From an uncultured Collinsella sp. (GTDB lineage: Bacteria; Actinomycetota; Coriobacteriia; Coriobacteriales; Coriobacteriaceae): DNA of 64,000 nt. Where the stretch lies: assembly GCA_900545745.1 (NCBI GenBank), contig URAD01000005.1, positions 22,334 to 86,333 of the forward strand, in the 5' to 3' direction. Under the pieces are notes generated by a model, which had not been told where the DNA came from, ran no database searches, and saw only the letters and a program-made list of their open reading frames with translations. Each line of letters opens with the position of its first letter. Position 1 is the first letter of the stretch. The translations under genes were made by a program, and so were the position numbers. Of the stretch, positions 19,152 to 27,443 are shown piece after piece.

Positions 19152-20318
19152 TTAGGCAGCCGGGCAGATCTTCTTGAAGAGCTCGATGACGTCGTCGAGC
19201 GTTGCCTCGCGCGGGTTACCCGGGAAGCAGGCGTCGGCCATGGCGTCCTTGGCCAGGACCTCGATCTCGTCGGCCTTCATGGCCTCGCAGACGTGCGGGA
19301 TGTTCACGTCGGCGGAGAGCTGCTTAACAGCGGCGATGGCAGCGTCGGCGGCCTCATCGGTGCTCATGCCCGTGGTGTCAACGCCCATGGCGACGGCGAC
19401 CTTGGCCAGGCGCTCGGCGCAAACCGGCTTGTTGAACTCCATGGCAATCGGCAGCAGCATGGCGCAAGCGACGCCGTGCGGGGTGTCGTAGTGAGCGGAC
19501 AGGGTATGAGCCATGGCGTGGTCGATGCCCAGGCCGACATTGGAGAAGCCCATGCCGGCGACATACTGACCAAGAGCCATGCCCTCACGGCCGGAGCCGG
19601 GCTGGCCGGACTTGGCCTCGGCAACGGAGTCGCGCAGGTTCTCGCTGATCAGCTTAATGGCCTCAAAGTGGAACATGTCGGAAAGCTCCCAGGCGCCCTT
19701 GGTGGTGTAGCCCTCGATGGCGTGGGTCAGTGCGTCCATGCCGGTGGAAGCGGTCAGGCCGGCAGGCATGGAGGCCATCATGTCGGGATCGACGACGGCG
19801 ACCTCGGGAGCGTCGTTGGTGTCGACGCACACGAACTTGCGGACCTTCTCGGGGTCGGTGATGACGTAGTTGATGGTCACCTCAGCAGCGGTACCGGCGG
19901 TCGTCGGCACAGCGATGGTGAACACGGCGTGGTTCTTAGTCGGAGCAACGCCCTCGAGGCTGCGGACATCGGCGAACTCGGGGTTGTTGATGATGATGCC
20001 GATAGCCTTGGCGGTGTCCATGGAGGAGCCGCCACCGATGGTCACGATAGCGTCAGCCTCGGCGGCCTTGAAGGCCTCGACGCCGTCCTTGACGTTCTGG
20101 ATAGTGGGGTTGGGCTTGATCTCGGAGTAGAGGCTCCAAGCGATGCCGGCAGCGTCGAGCTCGTCGGTCACCTTGGCGGTAACGCCAAACTTGACCAGAT
20201 CAGGATCGGAGCAGACGAAGATCTTCTTATAGCCACGGCGCTGGAGCTCGCCGGGGATCTCCTTGATGGCGCCGGAACCATGATAAGAAATGGTGTTGAG
20301 AACGAAACGATTAGCCAT
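19152..20318 (-). CDS. fucO: Iron-dependent alcohol dehydrogenase, lactaldehyde reductase type
   Basis: A 388-residue group III Fe-dependent alcohol dehydrogenase. It resembles E. coli FucO from end to end: MANR start, TIGGGSSMDTAKA for NAD binding, the shared phrases NNPEFADVRSLEG, PTTAGTAAEVTINYVITD and LGQYVAGMGFSNVGLG, and the metal ligands in DALTHAIEGY and DHAMAHTLSAHYDTPHG. FucO reduces lactaldehyde to 1,2-propanediol or oxidises glycols. No fucose or rhamnose genes surround it, so a fermentative alcohol or diol role is possible. The ATG at 20318 has GGGAGG; the frame extends upstream to 20360 without that support. A GAAACGCTTTAAA motif at 20418-20431 (minus strand reading) resembles a LacI-family or catabolite operator, which is only a suggestion. 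Confidence 0.9.
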   Translation of the reverse strand: MANRFVLNTISYHGSGAIKEIPGELQRRGYKKIFVCSDPDLVKFGVTAKVTDELDAAGIAWSLYSEIKPNPTIQNVKDGVEAFKAAEADAIVTIGGGSSMDTAKAIGIIINNPEFADVRSLEGVAPTKNHAVFTIAVPTTAGTAAEVTINYVITDPEKVRKFVCVDTNDAPEVAVVDPDMMASMPAGLTASTGMDALTHAIEGYTTKGAWELSDMFHFEAIKLISENLRDSVAEAKSGQPGSGREGMALGQYVAGMGFSNVGLGIDHAMAHTLSAHYDTPHGVACAMLLPIAMEFNKPVCAERLAKVAVAMGVDTTGMSTDEAADAAIAAVKQLSADVNIPHVCEAMKADEIEVLAKDAMADACFPGNPREATLDDVIELFKKICPAA

Positions 20319-20440
20319 TGATAGCCTCCCATCGTGTGCGGGGCACCTATTACGCCCCACGCTATGAGTCCCATCCTAACGCTTTTGAAACGAAAGGTGC
20401 GTGAGAACGTCAAATTATTTAAAGCGTTTCAACAGATGAT

Positions 20441-20481
20441 GAAAAAATAATGCGGCAAAGGGACAGCCCCTTTACCGCATT
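20441..20481 (-). terminator. Terminator of the YoaK-like gene, containing a GGGAC palindrome
   Basis: Read on the minus strand, AATGCGGTAAAGGG pairs with CCCTTTGCCGCATT and is followed by ATTTTTTC, four bases after the stop codon at 20485. The loop carries the GGGGCTGTCCC word seen in other palindrome families here, so this may be a repeat acting as terminator. Confidence 0.75.
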
Positions 20482-20484
20482 CGG

Positions 20485-21201
20485 TTACTTTCGGCAGCCC
20501 TCTTTCCAAGCCTCGGCCGCAACCTTCCAGCGTAAGCGCAAGTCGCGCTCGCGGTCGATGAACATGATGGCAAACGCGACAAACAGCAGCAAGCTCGCCA
20601 CGACGATGGCGTGCAGGCCCATGCGCTCAATACACCAGTTGCCCAACACGGCGCCAAACACAAAGGTAAAAATCACGCCAAAGTACAGCAGGCCGTTTTC
20701 CAAAAAGCCGCGCCTGTGGGTGATGATGTAATCGTCCACGTTTTGCAGCGCGTTGCGCAAGTTGCCGATGCACATGGTCGTAGCGATGCCGTGACCGTGG
20801 ATCTTGCGGAAGCTCTCGACCTGCATGCCGCAGGCAAACGAAGTGAGGCAGTTGGCGAGCAGGTTGTAACCGCCACCGGGGATAAAGCTCACGCCCAGCA
20901 AGATGACAGCTTCAAAGAACACCGTCACCTGACGCCAGTGGATCACGCTGCCAAACCGTTCGTGTACCAGGTCGGCAAGCATAATGCCCACGGCAAACGA
21001 CACCACAGGGAAGAAGTAGCGCCCCGCAAGTGCCCAATTGCCCTCCGAAATGCTCACGCCCACAAGCAGGATGTTGCCCGTCTGCGCGTTTGCGAAAACA
21101 TGGTCGCGCCCAATGTACGAATAAACGTCCATAAAGCCACCGGCGAGCGCCAAGATGATGCCCAGCTCAATAGACTCCGATATCTGTTTGGCGCGCTGCA
21201 T
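20485..21201 (-). CDS. YoaK/DUF1275-family membrane protein
   Basis: A 238-residue protein with about six membrane segments. The start MQRAKQISESIELGIILALAGGFMDVYSYIGRD and the segment FANAQTGNILLVGVSIS are the DUF1275 (YoaK) signature, and ASFACGMQ/FRKIHG-type motifs follow. The function of this family is not established. The frame is open to 21435, but ATG 21201 has AAGGAGG ten bases upstream and gives the family start. It is divergent from the YgiQ gene, with a family A hairpin in between, and ends in its own terminator. Confidence 0.88.
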   Translation of the reverse strand: MQRAKQISESIELGIILALAGGFMDVYSYIGRDHVFANAQTGNILLVGVSISEGNWALAGRYFFPVVSFAVGIMLADLVHERFGSVIHWRQVTVFFEAVILLGVSFIPGGGYNLLANCLTSFACGMQVESFRKIHGHGIATTMCIGNLRNALQNVDDYIITHRRGFLENGLLYFGVIFTFVFGAVLGNWCIERMGLHAIVVASLLLFVAFAIMFIDRERDLRLRWKVAAEAWKEGCRK

Positions 21202-21383
21202 CGCCGTGCATCCTCCTTGTTGACGACCCTCTCGTGCGTTGGCGGAAACATAGCCGCCGTTCATACTGTAACCCATTGACAACATGGCGTGCGCGCGAGA
21301 CGGCTCCTTCGACACGGGGATACACAGTCTGGAAACAAACGGCACCCGCATCGACACGCCGATCCGCCAGCCCATGTACTCCA

Positions 21384-21416
21384 CCAGTCTTTTTAGCCCC
21401 GTCCCAAAAAGACTGG
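21384..21416. repeat. Family A hairpin with a different arm sequence
   Basis: Perfect 11-base arms CCAGTCTTTTT/AAAAAGACTGG surround AGCCCCGTCCC. The core matches the hairpins at 2663 and 2754, whose arms are GGGTAGCT. It lies 38 bases before the YgiQ start codon, so it would be in its leader or promoter; TACAAT follows at 21418-21423. Confidence 0.8.
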
Positions 21417-21454
21417 TTACAATTACGTGCAGCATACAAACACCGGGAGGGATC

Positions 21455-23587
21455 GTGGCAAAAAAGCCTCAGCACGCTCAGAATAACCAGCGCAGTCAGC
21501 AGGGCAAACAGGGCCAGCAGCAAAAGCGTGGCGGCAAGGCCCAGGGCGGCCACGCCGCTCATACCCCGGCAGCGCCCGCCCGTCCCTGGCGCCCGGGCCG
21601 CGATAAGTTCCTCCCCGTCAGCCGCGCCGATATGGACGCGCGCGGTTGGGACCAGTGTGACTTCGTCTACATCTGCGGCGACGCCTACGTGGACCACCCC
21701 AGCTTTGGTATGGCCATCATCAGCCGCGTACTCGACGCGCACGGCTACAAAGTGGGCATCATCTGCCAACCCGACTGGACCGATCCCGCCAGCATCAGCG
21801 TGCTCGGTGAGCCACGCCTGGGCTTTTTGGTCAGTGCCGGCAACATGGACTCCATGGTCAACCACTATTCGGTGACCAAGCACCGCCGCCACACCGACGC
21901 CTATACCCCCGGCGGCGAGGAAGGTCACCGCCCCAACCGTGCCGTCACGGTCTACGGCAATCTCATCCGTCAGACGTTCAAGAATGCTCCCATCATCATC
22001 GGCGGCATCGAGGCGAGCCTGCGTCGCCTGGCCCACTACGACTACTGGCAGGACAAACTCAAGCGCTCGGTGCTGCTCGACTCGGGCGCCGACATCCTCA
22101 TCTACGGCATGGGTGAGCACGCAATCGTCGAGATCGCCGACGCGCTCGACGCGGGACTGCCCATCGATCAGATCACCTATATCAACGGCACCGTTTACCG
22201 CACGGGCTCGCTCGACGAGGTCTACGACTACGACCTGCTGCCCAGTTGGGACGACCTTGCCGCCGATAAGCTCAACTACGCGCGCAGCTTTAATGTGCAG
22301 CAGCAGAACATGGACCCCATCACCGGACACCGCCTGGTAGAGCCCTACCCCAACAGCGTCTATGTGGTGCAGAACCCGCCGTCGGCAACGCTCACCACCG
22401 ACGAGATGGACGAGGTGGCCGAACTCCCCTACGCACGCGACTGGCATCCCGACTACGACGCGGCGGGCGGCGTGCCGGCCTTTGCCGAGATCAAGTTTTC
22501 CATTAGCTCCAACCGCGGCTGTTTTGGCGAGTGCTCGTTTTGCGCGCTCACCTTCCACCAGGGCCGCGTGCTGCAGATGCGCAGCCACGACTCGATCATG
22601 CGCGAGGCCGAGCTGCTCACACGCGATCCCGAATTTAAGGGCTACATCAACGACGTGGGCGGACCGACGGCAAACTTTAGCCGCCCGGCCTGCGACAAGC
22701 AGCTCAAACACGGCGTGTGCAAGAACAAGCGCTGCCTGTGGCCGAGCGTGTGCAAGAACATGGTGGTCGACGAGAGCGGCTACACGCAGCTGTTGCGCGA
22801 CCTGCGCCAGCTGCCGGGCGTCAAGAAGGTCTTCGTGCGCAGCGGCATCCGCTTTGACTACACCATGGCCGATGCCTCGGACGAGTTTTTGCGCGAGCTG
22901 CTGGAGCACCATGTCTCGGGCCAGCTGCGCGTGGCACCCGAGCACGTGAGCGATGCGGTGCTGAGTGTAATGGGCAAGCCGAGCCGCGCCGTCTACGATG
23001 CATTCTGTCGCAAATTTGAGCGCTTGAACCGTGAATACGGCCTTAAGCAGTACGTGGTGCCGTATCTGATCTCGAGCCACCCCGGATCGACGATGAAGGA
23101 AGCCGTGGACCTTGCCGAAGCCGTGCGCGACATGGGCTATATGCCCGAGCAAGTGCAGGACTTCTACCCCACGCCGTCCACCATGTCGACCTGCATGTAC
23201 TACACCGGCGTGGATCCGCGTACTATGCAGCCGATCTACGTGGCGCGCGACCCGCACGAAAAGGCCATGCAGCGCGCGCTCATTCAGTACCGCAAGCCCG
23301 AGAACTACAAGCTCGTGCGCGAAGCATTGGAAAAGGCCGGGCGTCGTGACCTGATCGGCTACACCAAGCATTGCCTGATCCGTCCCGTGCCGCCGCGCCC
23401 GGGCGAGACGTCTGCTGGCGGTGGGCATGGGACCGGCAAGAAGGGCGGCAAGGCCCACTGTGGCGCTGGCAAGGGACCCAAAGGCAGCAAGGGGCACAGC
23501 GGCATGTCGCGCGCACAGAACACTGCCGGGCGCAACCGTGCAGCTCAGGGGCGTCAGGGTGCCAACGGCGGCGGGCGTCGCAACTAG
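21455..23587 (+). CDS. YgiQ-family radical SAM protein
   Basis: A 710-residue radical SAM protein of the YgiQ type. After a low-complexity, Gln/Lys-rich N-terminus (residues 1-45) comes the cobalamin-binding-like N domain (LPVSRADMDARGWDQCDFVYICGDAYVDHPS), then the radical SAM cluster motif NRGCFGECSFCAL near residue 355. The C-terminal half contains DYTMADASDEFLRELL and PGSTMKEAVDLAEAVRDMGY. The last 60 residues are Gly/Lys/Arg-rich. GTG 21455 is chosen because GGGAGG lies five bases upstream; the frame is open to 21284. The reaction of YgiQ is not known. Its stop overlaps that of the convergent CPBP gene by four bases. Confidence 0.92.
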   Translation: MAKKPQHAQNNQRSQQGKQGQQQKRGGKAQGGHAAHTPAAPARPWRPGRDKFLPVSRADMDARGWDQCDFVYICGDAYVDHPSFGMAIISRVLDAHGYKVGIICQPDWTDPASISVLGEPRLGFLVSAGNMDSMVNHYSVTKHRRHTDAYTPGGEEGHRPNRAVTVYGNLIRQTFKNAPIIIGGIEASLRRLAHYDYWQDKLKRSVLLDSGADILIYGMGEHAIVEIADALDAGLPIDQITYINGTVYRTGSLDEVYDYDLLPSWDDLAADKLNYARSFNVQQQNMDPITGHRLVEPYPNSVYVVQNPPSATLTTDEMDEVAELPYARDWHPDYDAAGGVPAFAEIKFSISSNRGCFGECSFCALTFHQGRVLQMRSHDSIMREAELLTRDPEFKGYINDVGGPTANFSRPACDKQLKHGVCKNKRCLWPSVCKNMVVDESGYTQLLRDLRQLPGVKKVFVRSGIRFDYTMADASDEFLRELLEHHVSGQLRVAPEHVSDAVLSVMGKPSRAVYDAFCRKFERLNREYGLKQYVVPYLISSHPGSTMKEAVDLAEAVRDMGYMPEQVQDFYPTPSTMSTCMYYTGVDPRTMQPIYVARDPHEKAMQRALIQYRKPENYKLVREALEKAGRRDLIGYTKHCLIRPVPPRPGETSAGGGHGTGKKGGKAHCGAGKGPKGSKGHSGMSRAQNTAGRNRAAQGRQGANGGGRRN

Positions 23588-24495
23588 GGCAGCGGTGCGC
23601 TCGCTGCGTCCATCCCACACGCGTGGCGCAGCGAGCGCATCGCCTCTACCAGCACAAAGCCGGCGATAGCGACCGTAATTGCCACGTCGAACGGCGTGTT
23701 CACAAACCAGAGCAACGTCATGAGATACGACCCGGCATTAAAGGCAAAATGCAGCAGGATCGTGTAGCGGAGCTTTCCGGTCGTCACGAGCACCCAACCA
23801 AAAATGAGGCCGGCAGCGCCCGCATAGCAACCCTGCACCCAGTTCATGTGCATAAAGCCGAAGATCGCCGCCTGCAGCACAATCGCCGCGGCGATACCCC
23901 AGTTACTCGGGGCCGCCCAGGGCACCATGGCGCCGTCTTGCGGTCGCACGAGACGTCGGCGCTTCCAAAGTGGGCGGCACTGCGGGTTAAACGCTCGGAG
24001 CGAAAACTCAAAAATAATGCCGCGCACCAGCAACTCCTCGCAAAACGGAGCGCCGAGCACCGTGGTCAGGACAGCAAGAAGGCTGGTATCGCCCATGCCC
24101 GTTTCCTCGACGAGCTCGCTATAGTCTGCCGAGACCTCGGGCAACAGCGACAGCACGGCGTCGGTCACGTAGCCAACGACCACCTGCAGGGCCAAGCCGA
24201 TCACGATAACGCAGGCAATGCGCTTCCACGCGCTACGCAATCCCCTGGCAAGTGGACGCTCACCTTGCCAGCGCGCGATAAACGACCGCGGCCACAAATA
24301 ACGCCACCACAGCAGCGCCATCAAAAACGATGCCGTCTGAGCGGCAGCCTGGAACCATTGGATATCGAGATTGTCGATCGGATAGCCCGTCAGCACCGAC
24401 ACGGCATCGAGAACTGAAAACAGAACCACGCTCAGGGCTATATCGGCAGCGACAACGCCAAAACAGGCAAGCGCCCACGCCATCGCATTGAGCAT
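23584..24495 (-). CDS. CPBP family intramembrane metalloprotease (CAAX/Abi)
   Basis: A 303-residue membrane protein with roughly eight hydrophobic segments. The Abi/CPBP motifs are EELLVRGIIFEF near residue 155 (EExxxR), FGFMHMNW (FxxxH) and LLHFAFN (HxxxN-type), which form the intramembrane metal site in Rce1-like proteases. Bacterial members include bacteriocin self-immunity proteins and proteases of unknown substrate. ATG 24495 has GAGGAGG five bases upstream. The stop codon overlaps that of ygiQ (shared CTAG), so there is no room for a separate terminator. The antitoxin-like gene lies just upstream across a family D palindrome. Confidence 0.88.
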   Translation of the reverse strand: MLNAMAWALACFGVVAADIALSVVLFSVLDAVSVLTGYPIDNLDIQWFQAAAQTASFLMALLWWRYLWPRSFIARWQGERPLARGLRSAWKRIACVIVIGLALQVVVGYVTDAVLSLLPEVSADYSELVEETGMGDTSLLAVLTTVLGAPFCEELLVRGIIFEFSLRAFNPQCRPLWKRRRLVRPQDGAMVPWAAPSNWGIAAAIVLQAAIFGFMHMNWVQGCYAGAAGLIFGWVLVTTGKLRYTILLHFAFNAGSYLMTLLWFVNTPFDVAITVAIAGFVLVEAMRSLRHACGMDAASAPLP

Positions 24496-24512
24496 GCCAA
24501 CCTCCTCAAAAC

Positions 24513-24570
24513 CCGGCACTTAGGGACGTTCCTTAACTGCCGGCAGAAAAGGAACGTCCCCAAGTGCCGG
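24513..24570. repeat. Family D palindrome (GGGACGTTCC type)
   Basis: Arms CCGGCACTTAGGGACGTTCC and GGAACGTCCCCAAGTGCCGG enclose an 18-base loop that itself contains TGCCGGCA. A second copy with compensating differences is at 45465-45531. It separates the antitoxin stop codon from the CPBP start. Confidence 0.8.
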
Positions 24571-24583
24571 CAGTTTGGGACAG

Positions 24584-24787
24584 TCATTGTTGATGAGAAT
24601 CGGGCGCAGCACCAAAAGCCCCGCTCGGCGAGATGTCGAACGGAAAGGTGCCGCAGCGATTGAAGGCGGCGATGAACATGCGGATGGCGTTGGACGGCGT
24701 GGTGCCCACGAGCTGGGTTGCCGCCGCGAAGGCCGCCTTTTCCTCGGGCAAGACCTTCGCGACAACCGGGGTCATGTGTTCTGCCAT
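24584..24787 (-). CDS. Orphan RelB/DinJ-family antitoxin
   Basis: A 67-residue protein starting MAEHMTPVVAKVLPEEKAAF. The pattern of a short beta strand (TPVVAKV), then helices EEKAAFAAATQLVG and TPSNAIRMFIAAFNRCGTFPF, matches the ribbon-helix-helix RelB/DinJ antitoxins. ATG 24787 follows AAGGAAG; an upstream extension in frame has no such support. RelB antitoxins are normally followed directly by a RelE/YafQ-type toxin. Here the next 90 bases hold only a palindrome and then the CPBP gene, so the toxin is missing. AATACC/GGTATT repeats upstream (24901-24950) could be the autoregulatory operator. Likely a degenerate toxin-antitoxin locus or a solo regulator. Confidence 0.75.
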   Translation of the reverse strand: MAEHMTPVVAKVLPEEKAAFAAATQLVGTTPSNAIRMFIAAFNRCGTFPFDISPSGAFGAAPDSHQQ

Positions 24788-24900
24788 GGCGCTTCCTTTT
24801 TGAAACGACGGTGGTGCGAATGGATGCGGGCCACGCGGCTGGGCGACGGGCTGTGAAGGCAACCCGATTGGCCCGCATCTGGAGTTTGTTCTACGGCGTT

Positions 24901-24950
24901 GGTATTACTTGGTATTCCTAAGTATTACCCCGCAGATAGAATACCATACC
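24901..24950 (-). promoter_or_regulatory. Operator-like GGTATT/AATACC repeats upstream of the antitoxin
   Basis: GGTATT occurs at 24901 and 24911, GTATTACC at 24922, and AATACC at 24940, i.e. four or more half-sites in 50 bases. Repeated half-sites upstream of a ribbon-helix-helix gene fit self-repression. An 11-base inverted pair (GATGCGGGCCA at about 24823, TGGCCCGCATC at about 24870) lies in the leader. Confidence 0.4.
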
Positions 24951-25002
24951 CGACCCCATGGGGACGGAGAAAAAACGGATCATTTTGTTGCTGAGTAAGT
25001 AT

Positions 25003-26379
25003 TTACAGCGTGATGATGTCCGAGATATTGAGGGCCTGAGCGTCGACGGCATCGTGTGTAGCAAGCAACAGCATGCGGCCGTCGAGCAAGTCGAGCACGA
25101 TCTCGGCGCATGCGTCGCGCGCAGCGGTATCTAGGCCGGTAAAGGGCTCGTCCAGAATCACTGCGCCGCCCGGACACAGCAGGGCTCGGGCAATCTCGAC
25201 ACGACGGCGCTGTCCACCCGAAAGCTCGGCCACGCGGGCATGCACATCGACCCCCGGCACCAGCAGGCGCAACAGGGCCGCGGCACTCGAGGCGTCCACG
25301 CGCGCGTCGGCGCACACCAGCACGTTATCCAAAGCCGAGGCGCCCTCTACCAGGCGCACATCCTGAAACACCATCGAGCACGGCGCGGACTCCCCCGCCG
25401 CTAGCGCAAGCAGCGTCGACTTGCCCGCACCCGAAGCACCCATCACACAGATACGCCCGCCCGCGGGCACGTTGAGCGCCAGACCGTCCAGTGCCGGAGC
25501 CCACGGCGCACGATCGCCCACGGCAAGCGCAAGCTCCGCTGCAGTGCCATCGCTCGCAGCCCCCGCACGCCCGCGCAGTCCATGCCCATGCGCCCGCACG
25601 GCCGCGCGCCACGCCACGGGTCCCGAAACCCGCAGCAGCCACACCAGCACGCGCTCACACGCCCACGAGGCGGCAACGACCAGCACGGTCCACGCCAGCA
25701 AATCAGCCGTCTCAATCAAAAGCTTTGCCTGATAGATGCGCTCACCCACGGTGCCCACCGCCATGCCGATCAGCTCGGCTGCCACGCCGGCCTTCCAGCT
25801 CATGCCGATCACGGCGCGGGCGCACGAAAGCACAAACGGCAGGACTTCGCGCCAGGTATGGGCGCAAAACAGGCGCCAGCCGCGCACGCCATGCAGACGG
25901 AACATCTGCTCCAGCGGTTTATTCACCCGTGCCAAGCCCTCGGCCAGCGAAAAATACACGCCCGGCAGCGCCATCAAAAAGACAGCGGCGATGCTCACGC
26001 GCGCCGATCCCAACCAAATAAGCAGCAGGACCACCACGCAGGCGACCGGCGTCGCCTTTACAAACGACAGCGCCGGAGCCACCAAGTGCGCGAACGCCCG
26101 CGACCGTGATGAAATCCCGGCAAGCACGCCACCACACACCGCGGCAAGCGCCAGCCCGCCCAGTATCCGCGCGCCCGAGCCCGCCAAAATCGCCCAGGTA
26201 CCGCCATCGCACACCAGGCGCAGCAGCGCCAGGGCAACAGCACCCGGCCCCGGCAAGATCAGCGGCTGCGCCACCAGTGCCGCCACCAGCATCCACGCGG
26301 CAAGCCAAAAGGCGGCGACGGCACCTGCTGCCGCCACCGCCTTCATACGCTCTGTCATGTGTCGAGCAAACGCACGCAC
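25003..26379 (-). CDS. Fused ABC transporter permease-ATPase (NitT/TauT-like)
   Basis: A 458-residue single-chain importer subunit. Residues about 15-255 form a BPD-type permease with five to six membrane segments; SFVKATPVACVVVLLLIWLG and the EAA-like GMSWKAGVAAELIG resemble SsuC/TauC permeases. Residues about 285-458 form a short ATPase with Walker A GASGAGKST, a Q-loop MVFQDVRL, the signature LSGGQRRRVEIARAL, Walker B AVILDEPFTGLD and the H-loop LLATHD. Permease and ATPase are normally separate proteins. GTG 26379 is chosen because GGAG lies six bases upstream inside the end of the preceding gene. It follows the binding-protein gene with three bases between, so the two form one importer. 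The substrate is unknown. Confidence 0.88.
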   Translation of the reverse strand: MRAFARHMTERMKAVAAAGAVAAFWLAAWMLVAALVAQPLILPGPGAVALALLRLVCDGGTWAILAGSGARILGGLALAAVCGGVLAGISSRSRAFAHLVAPALSFVKATPVACVVVLLLIWLGSARVSIAAVFLMALPGVYFSLAEGLARVNKPLEQMFRLHGVRGWRLFCAHTWREVLPFVLSCARAVIGMSWKAGVAAELIGMAVGTVGERIYQAKLLIETADLLAWTVLVVAASWACERVLVWLLRVSGPVAWRAAVRAHGHGLRGRAGAASDGTAAELALAVGDRAPWAPALDGLALNVPAGGRICVMGASGAGKSTLLALAAGESAPCSMVFQDVRLVEGASALDNVLVCADARVDASSAAALLRLLVPGVDVHARVAELSGGQRRRVEIARALLCPGGAVILDEPFTGLDTAARDACAEIVLDLLDGRMLLLATHDAVDAQALNISDIITL

Positions 26380-26382
26380 GGG

Positions 26383-27441
26383 CTACTCCATGTAGTAGAA
26401 ATCGTCAGCCGGAAGTTTACCACCCACGGCGCTCGCGTCCGCGTCGGACAGCACCTGCAGATACCCGCTAAGCGCCGCCTTCATATCCTTGCCCGTCTGG
26501 CACACAAGCATGCACCCGGGAATCGCCTTTTCGGCAATCGTGGCGTTGTCCACGATGCCGGCATCGACTACGGCCTGCGCCCAATCTGCCGGCGCCGCAT
26601 TGACAGCCTTAACGCTCGCCGCATGGCAGCTCAAGAACTCCGCCACGGCCTCGGGATGTTCCTCGGCAAACGCGCGGCGCACCACGGTCACGCCCGTCAG
26701 CAAGCGCGAGCCTGTGTCACCTGCCAGCTCGTCCCACACATCGGTCAGGCTTACCGGAGCCGACAGCTTGCCTTCGCTCTTTGCGATGGCAGCGGTCTTG
26801 AACGGCTCCGGCAGCACGCCCACGGCGGACGGATCGGCAAGCAGGGCCGACAGCACCTCGGTGGGCTCGCTCTTAAACTCGAGCGCCACCTGGCCGGTCA
26901 GGCCCGCGCGCTCCAACAGGTAGTTCATGACGTACTCCGGCGTGGTGCCCTTGCCCGTCATGTAGACGGTATGGCCCGCCAGATCGCCAAACGAAGTAAC
27001 GTCCGCGTTACCCGTCACCACGTTCAGCACGCCCAGCGTGTTGATGTCGATGACCTGCACCGCGCCCTCGGTCTTGTTGTAGAGCACGCTCGCCACGTTG
27101 GCCGGCACCAGGGCAATGTCGATATCGCCTTGAATGACCTTGGGCACAATCTCGTCGGCGGCGGTGTTGATCGCAAAGTCGAACTCATTGTCCGTCTCGC
27201 CATCGGCAGCCTGGTCCATAAACTGCACCAGGCCAATCGAGGTCGGCCCCTTGAGCGAGGCGACGTGCACCTCGACCGACTCGGCAGCAGAACTGCCCGC
27301 AGCAGACCCGGCAGCCGAGTCCGCGGCGGACCCGGCACCGGCGGCCCCGCCGCCACAGCCCGCGAGCGCAAGCGACAGTGCACCCGCGGCAAGCGCCGAG
27401 GCAAACCCCCGGCGCGACATCTCAAAATCAAACGCGCGCAT
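26383..27441 (-). CDS. ABC transporter substrate-binding lipoprotein with Tat-type signal
   Basis: A 352-residue binding protein. It starts MRAFDFEMSRRGFASALA, where SRRGF is a twin-arginine-like motif, followed by a hydrophobic stretch and the lipobox LALAGC, then a Gly/Ala/Ser linker. The body (VASLKGPTSIGLVQFMDQA, FAINTAADEIVPKVIQGDIDIALVPANVAS) is typical of NMT1/SsuA-like proteins that bind small organic ligands such as sulfonates or thiamine precursors. ATG 27441 lies two bases after the hydrogenase stop codon, so it is cotranscribed with hydA. A frame extension upstream overlaps hydA and is not used. The link to the hydrogenase operon suggests, but does not prove, a ligand relevant to redox metabolism. 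Confidence 0.87.
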   Translation of the reverse strand: MRAFDFEMSRRGFASALAAGALSLALAGCGGGAAGAGSAADSAAGSAAGSSAAESVEVHVASLKGPTSIGLVQFMDQAADGETDNEFDFAINTAADEIVPKVIQGDIDIALVPANVASVLYNKTEGAVQVIDINTLGVLNVVTGNADVTSFGDLAGHTVYMTGKGTTPEYVMNYLLERAGLTGQVALEFKSEPTEVLSALLADPSAVGVLPEPFKTAAIAKSEGKLSAPVSLTDVWDELAGDTGSRLLTGVTVVRRAFAEEHPEAVAEFLSCHAASVKAVNAAPADWAQAVVDAGIVDNATIAEKAIPGCMLVCQTGKDMKAALSGYLQVLSDADASAVGGKLPADDFYYME

Positions 27442-27443
27442 CG

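Noticed and set aside
21167..23620. 817-codon minus-strand open frame
   Set aside because: Antisense of the YgiQ gene.
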